Origin: UBA11740 sp049273695
Lineage (GTDB): Bacteria > Acidobacteriota > Blastocatellia > Pyrinomonadales > Pyrinomonadaceae
Assembly (NCBI GenBank): GCA_049273695.1
Contig: JBASRE010000030.1
Location: 21,983-85,982, forward strand
Direction of reading: 5' to 3'
DNA length: 64,000 bases
Shown piece by piece: positions 60,841-64,000 of the stretch. The notes below the pieces were generated by a model, which saw only the letters and a program-made list of their open reading frames with translations, had not been told where the DNA came from and did no database searches. Numbering within the stretch: position 1 is the first letter of the stretch; each line of letters opens with the position of its first letter. The position numbers were made by a program, and so were the translations under genes.

Positions 60841-61688
60841 ATGAAGCGGCACACGTCCGAAAGAGTTAGTCCGACGGAAGCGCCCTCTTCCGGCCGGCGT
60901 GCACGTCTGCACGAAATTGTTTTTGAGCCGAGACCAGAGCCGGTCGCCTCTTCGACCTCGCGCTTATCTGGCTGATTCTTCTCAGCGTTGCAACTGTCAT
61001 CCTGGAGAGCGTCCGTAGCGTCCGCGTCCAGTATGGAGATCTCCTTTACACACTTGAATGGGTCTTCACGCTCGTGTTCACCATTGAATACGTGCTGCGC
61101 CTGCTGAGTGTGCGTCGTCCATTGCGCTACGCGACAAGTTTCTTTGGCATCGTTGATTTGCTCGCTATCATTCCCACCTATCTCAGCATCTTCCTGCCTG
61201 GCAGCCAGTACCTACTGGTGATTCGAATCCTGCGTCTGCTCCGCGTTTTCCGCCTGCTCAAACTTTCCGAATACGTCATGGAAGCGGACACGCTTCGTAC
61301 CGCACTACACGCGAGCCGGCGCAAAATCAGCGTCTTTCTCTCGGTCGTGGTCCTGCTGGTCGTGGTGATTGGTGCATTAATGTACGTGGTAGAAGGCGAG
61401 GCAAACGGCTTCACAAGCATCCCCGTGAGTATCTATTGGGCCATTGTGACGCTGACGACTGTAGGTTACGGTGATTTATCCCCGCGCACCCCGTTAGGCC
61501 AAATCCTGGCATCAATCGTGATGGTGATTGGTTACGGCATCATTGCTGTTCCCACGGGCATCGTCTCGGTCGAGCTCGCACACGCAACGCGCCAACAAAG
61601 AATAACGAGGAAGTTGTGCCCCGCCTGCGGAGCGGAGGGGCATGACCCCGACGCGGTCTACTGCAAGTACTGCGGTGCAAGTTTATGA
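60841..61688 (+). pseudogene. Voltage-gated K+ channel with C-terminal zinc ribbon, frameshifted near the start
   Basis: From ATG 60841 the frame reads to RRARLHEIVFE; a missing base near 60927 (GAGCC for GAGGCC) moves to AETRAGRLFDLALIWLILLS and on through a six-helix channel. S4-like RILRLLRVFRLLKLSE and the selectivity filter TTVGYGDLSP are intact, and the tail has CPACG...YCKYCGASL, a zinc ribbon. The 848-nt span is one base short. It may be functional if the shift is an assembly error; otherwise a shorter protein from 61074 lacks helices S1-S2. Confidence 0.75.
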
Positions 61689-61763
61689 GGTGTTCGATCC
61701 TCAACGAGCAGACGCATCCCCGAAAAAGGCCAGGCGAATGAGAAGAACTATGCGTGAAAGATG

Positions 61764-61834
61764 ACGCGCGAAGTGCTTTGCCAAGCCGGCCGGACGAGGA
61801 AAACAGGCCCGCAATTCACATCGGCGGATACTGA
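61764..61834 (+). pseudogene. Degraded copy of the APC permease 3' end
   Basis: Encodes TREVLCQA and, after a -1 shift, EPDEENRPAIHIGGY then TGA, almost identical to the permease C-terminus TREVLRQAEPDEENRPAIHV. The nucleotide match is lower than the protein match, so the copy is not recent. The channel gene lies between the two copies. Confidence 0.75.
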
Positions 61835-61920
61835 ATCAACCGCATGCAGTCCCGCAATCGGAGCAGTCCACGGCGAGCTTACCGACCCTGCAAAGAGATA
61901 ACGCGAATGTCCTGTTCGAC

Positions 61921-61992
61921 GAGCCGCGGAATAGCGGCAGATGGTAGCTCGGGGTGAGCGAGTCCCGATACATCGGGGTCACCCGGAAATCA
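61921..61992. repeat. Possible intergenic repeat with palindromes
   Basis: GCCGCGGAATAGCGGC and CCCGATACATCGGGG are short inverted repeats within a stretch of GGTGAGCGAG-type sequence like intergenic repeats of related bacteria. Apart from this and the permease fragment, the 328-nt gap 61689-62016 holds nothing I can name. Confidence 0.4.
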
Positions 61993-62016
61993 CAGTCGCG
62001 CTCGAATTCAAGAACC

Positions 62017-63129
62017 TTATTTTGGTTCAGGGTAAAGTTTCGATTCAAAGTCTTTAAGTGCTTGAGCTGTTCTTAATTGAAATATGGCACAAGAAAAACA
62101 AATTGCCAGAGTCAAACCGCCTAAAAAAAGAGCTACGCGATTCTCCCAAAAAAACTGACGAAATGCCTCTTGTGTTATCACGTCCTTTAATGCCCTACTT
62201 TCCTCTCTGAAAGGAGAGATTAAGTTTAGTGAATAATAATCAGCCCATATTGATAGAAAAATTGTGATAGCAGGTGAAAATATTAGAAGCAGTATTAGTT
62301 TCCTGATAACTTTGGTCAGGATTACCACGAATTTATCAATTACTCCTACTGATTCATTTTCCTTACCCTCCACCCTATCCCTCTTAAAGATGTTATGACC
62401 AGACATAGGTTTGTCGTCTGTTCCGGTGTTTACAAAAATGAGGCTTTGGGCAACACCGTGAAAAGCAAGATTAGCAATGTCCCACTTGTCGTCATCCCGG
62501 TTGATATTCCATGTAGGAGCCTTTCCTTCTTCAGACTTAATAGGAATATTTAAGTCATCTGTCACATCTCTTAATAGGGAAACTATTGCCCTGTTTTCTC
62601 GCCGCAGACTGAAAAAGTACCACACAGAAATTATTGTTAATCCAAAACTACCTAAGAGAGAAAACTCGTTGACATTAATATCAATGCCTAATAAACCGAT
62701 TGATACATTTAAATTTCGCGCCCACTCATCTACCACAATCCTGCGATTGAATTCGTAGAGCGGCAATTGTCTTTGCTGCGTGATGGGACCAGGGTTGGGA
62801 GTCAGTACTGGCTGGTTTTCGATGACCGGTGATTGTCTTTGCTGCGTAATGGAACCAGGGTTAGCAATTAGTACTGGCTGGTTTACGGCGATGGTGGCGG
62901 CGGTAACCGCGGCGGGTACGATGGCAGTGGCGATTGACGCTTTTTTATCGAATGCCATAGTCCTCGTGTAAGAAAAATAAGCGTTCCATAGGGTAATAAG
63001 AATGGCGCAGGAAGCTACAGTTATTACAAGAAATGCTAAACGTCCGCGTTTGGTAGCATCGCTAACACCACTAAGACGAACTTCAATGGTTTTAATAATC
63101 ATCTCTTTTTTTTCTTTGGTTAGCTCCAC
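62017..63129 (-). CDS. Membrane protein of unknown function, AT-richer than neighbours
   Basis: 370 residues with membrane spans near 30-50, 70-90, 150-172, 275-297 and 330-352. A Pro/Gln-rich linker contains a tandem repeat: NQPVLIANPGSITQQRQSP and then NQPVLTPNPGPITQQRQLP (about 82-122). Base composition is visibly lower in GC than the surrounding genes, and codon use follows, suggesting recent acquisition. No family recognised. Confidence 0.65.
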   Translation of the reverse strand: MELTKEKKEMIIKTIEVRLSGVSDATKRGRLAFLVITVASCAILITLWNAYFSYTRTMAFDKKASIATAIVPAAVTAATIAVNQPVLIANPGSITQQRQSPVIENQPVLTPNPGPITQQRQLPLYEFNRRIVVDEWARNLNVSIGLLGIDINVNEFSLLGSFGLTIISVWYFFSLRRENRAIVSLLRDVTDDLNIPIKSEEGKAPTWNINRDDDKWDIANLAFHGVAQSLIFVNTGTDDKPMSGHNIFKRDRVEGKENESVGVIDKFVVILTKVIRKLILLLIFSPAITIFLSIWADYYSLNLISPFREESRALKDVITQEAFRQFFWENRVALFLGGLTLAICFSCAIFQLRTAQALKDFESKLYPEPK

Positions 63130-63206
63130 ATGCTTCCTCCTTGGACAAGTTCTGAACTAAAGGTCGAAAATAGAAATGCGTTGCGCCGTATCCTTAGACG
63201 CTTGCG

Positions 63207-63439
63207 TCAGCGTCTCCGCCACGTCACAAATGGAATTGGACAGTGGATGCAAGTCGAAAGACTGAACGGACTGGGCGGATCATTTTGATCTTCACGTTCG
63301 CGAATCACATCACCTATCACGAAGTCGGACGCCTCTCGTGACCTACTACGAGGCGGGGTTGAGGGTGGCGTTGGTATGTTGCCCCCAGCCGCTGAAGCGG
63401 CGTGACGTGGAGCGTCTTTTTGCTTTCGTTATCGTTCAT
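63207..63439 (-). other. Possible small frameshifted gene
   Basis: From ATG 63439 (AGGAG at 63454-63450) a frame reads MNDNESKKTLHVTPLQRLG; adding one G in the following G run continues as NIPTPPSTPPRSRSREASDF through CIHCPIPFVTWRRR to TGA, 77 residues. The first part overlaps a CGCTTCAGCG palindrome. The case rests on start signals and the -1 pattern seen in other genes, so it is weak. Confidence 0.25.
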
Positions 63440-63904
63440 GGTCGGAGATCTCCTCTGAGGAAAGAGTAGTTAAAGGTTTTCACTCGCGATCTGCGGGAGA
63501 TCGGAGAGTGACAAGTTATTCGACCCGGCTTGTTGAGAGGTTCTCAAGGCAATTTGGAACTGGGATGTCGAGAACCGTTTGAACGGCGCGGATTCTAGCA
63601 CGGTTCTTGGCTAGATGGGGCAAGATTCATGGCTTTTGCCAGTTTTTGACAAATTCACTCACAAACTTGATGTTTTTTGAGGACACGCACGACGGTTTGC
63701 GCTTGCACACATGAACCAATCGTTCGGTCATTCGTAGCCTCAGGTTAGCTTCCCATAATTTATGGCACCGCAGTTGCTGTTACCGTCGCGACTAGATCAA
63801 TCTGTCCTAAATTCAGGCAAGCGATACGTACTCGACGGATGCGTCTAGAAGTTGTGCATTAAAGAAGCCCTCTCGAATTACTTTCACAATCTCAGGAGGA
63901 ACTT
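63440..63904. other. Intergenic stretch without recognisable genes
   Basis: No coding frame I would support. It holds a GAACCGTTTGAACGGCGC imperfect palindrome (around 63570-63590) related to the centre of family C, and is otherwise featureless. It probably contains the promoter of the Gly-rich gene. Confidence 0.4.
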
Positions 63905-64000
63905 ATGGGCGACGAACGAAAAGAAAATGAAGGCGGCGGCGGTCAGCAAGGTGGCGGCGGCGGCCAAGGTGGCGGCGGCGGTCAGCAAGGTGGCGGCGGC
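63905..64000 (+). CDS. Gly/Gln-rich low-complexity protein, N-terminal part
   Basis: Starts at ATG 63905 after AGGAGGAAC and runs off the window. Sequence: MGDERKENEGGGGQQGGGGG then further GQ repeats, encoded by tandem GGCGGCGGCGGTCAGCAAGG-type units. The repeat continues at the window end, so length and any folded domain are unknown. Confidence 0.65.
   Translation, partial: MGDERKENEGGGGQQGGGGGQGGGGGQQGGGG

Noticed and set aside
61178..61420. 80-codon minus-strand open frame
   Set aside because: Antisense to the K+ channel core, with no ribosome-binding site or domain.

Overview
The window reads as a bacterial chromosome segment, moderately GC-rich, most likely from Acidobacteriota (probably class Blastocatellia). 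That placement is inference from gene style: many secreted proteins with short signal peptides, membrane proteins with an added zinc ribbon, TPR/TIR/STAND signalling proteins, secreted S9/S10/M16 peptidases and dense families of intergenic palindromes. There is no rRNA, tRNA or CRISPR array and no obvious prophage.

Layout. 1-8.8 kb: a Fur-boxed FTR1 iron permease, a DUF2167 protein with two membrane proteins, an acyl-CoA synthetase carrying an in-frame palindromic insertion, an aldehyde dehydrogenase followed by hicBA (hicA frameshifted), and small membrane or secreted proteins. 8.8-16 kb: class III aminotransferase, M16 double-domain peptidase, S9 peptidase with an extra C-terminal domain. 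16-20.5 kb: a secreted helical-repeat protein and a three-gene operon (two-domain thioredoxin-fold protein, beta-propeller lipoprotein, small eight-cysteine secreted peptide). 20.7-31.3 kb: pyrimidine catabolism (dihydropyrimidinase, NCS1 permease, beta-ureidopropionase, RidA, PreA-like reductase) interleaved with an S10 peptidase, paralogous secreted proteins, a SIMPL protein, a lone MNT nucleotidyltransferase and a four-helix-bundle (S23/IVP) gene flanked by inverted arrays of 7-nt repeats. 31.3-38.5 kb: membrane proteins, exonuclease III, a TPR protein, and an M20 peptidase/enolase-superfamily pair.

38.5-50 kb is a signalling island: a triple-TIR protein with a 1415-residue nSTAND-TPR partner, a pilin-like zinc-ribbon protein, an RyR-TPR-SLOG-like-cyclase protein and a membrane TIR protein with a toroid-like C-terminus. 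A decayed hicAB pair follows. 50.5-57.7 kb is a suf operon (rrf2-sufB-sufC-sufD-x-sufS-y-sufU) with two predicted secreted proteins inserted. 57.8-64 kb: an isoprenoid-synthase-like protein, an APC permease, a frameshifted K+ channel, a degraded copy of the permease 3' end, an AT-richer orphan membrane protein and the start of a Gly/Gln-rich protein.

The strongest novelty candidates are (i) a class of inverted elements built from degenerate heptanucleotide arrays, each copy with its own heptad and one carrying a four-helix-bundle gene, (ii) the Cys-rich peptide/propeller/thioredoxin operon, (iii) the TIR/STAND/RyR/cyclase island, and (iv) a palindromic repeat inserted in frame in a metabolic enzyme. 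Five genes, plus two weaker candidates, show apparent single-base deletions, several in short homopolymers. They may be sequencing errors rather than true pseudogenes.
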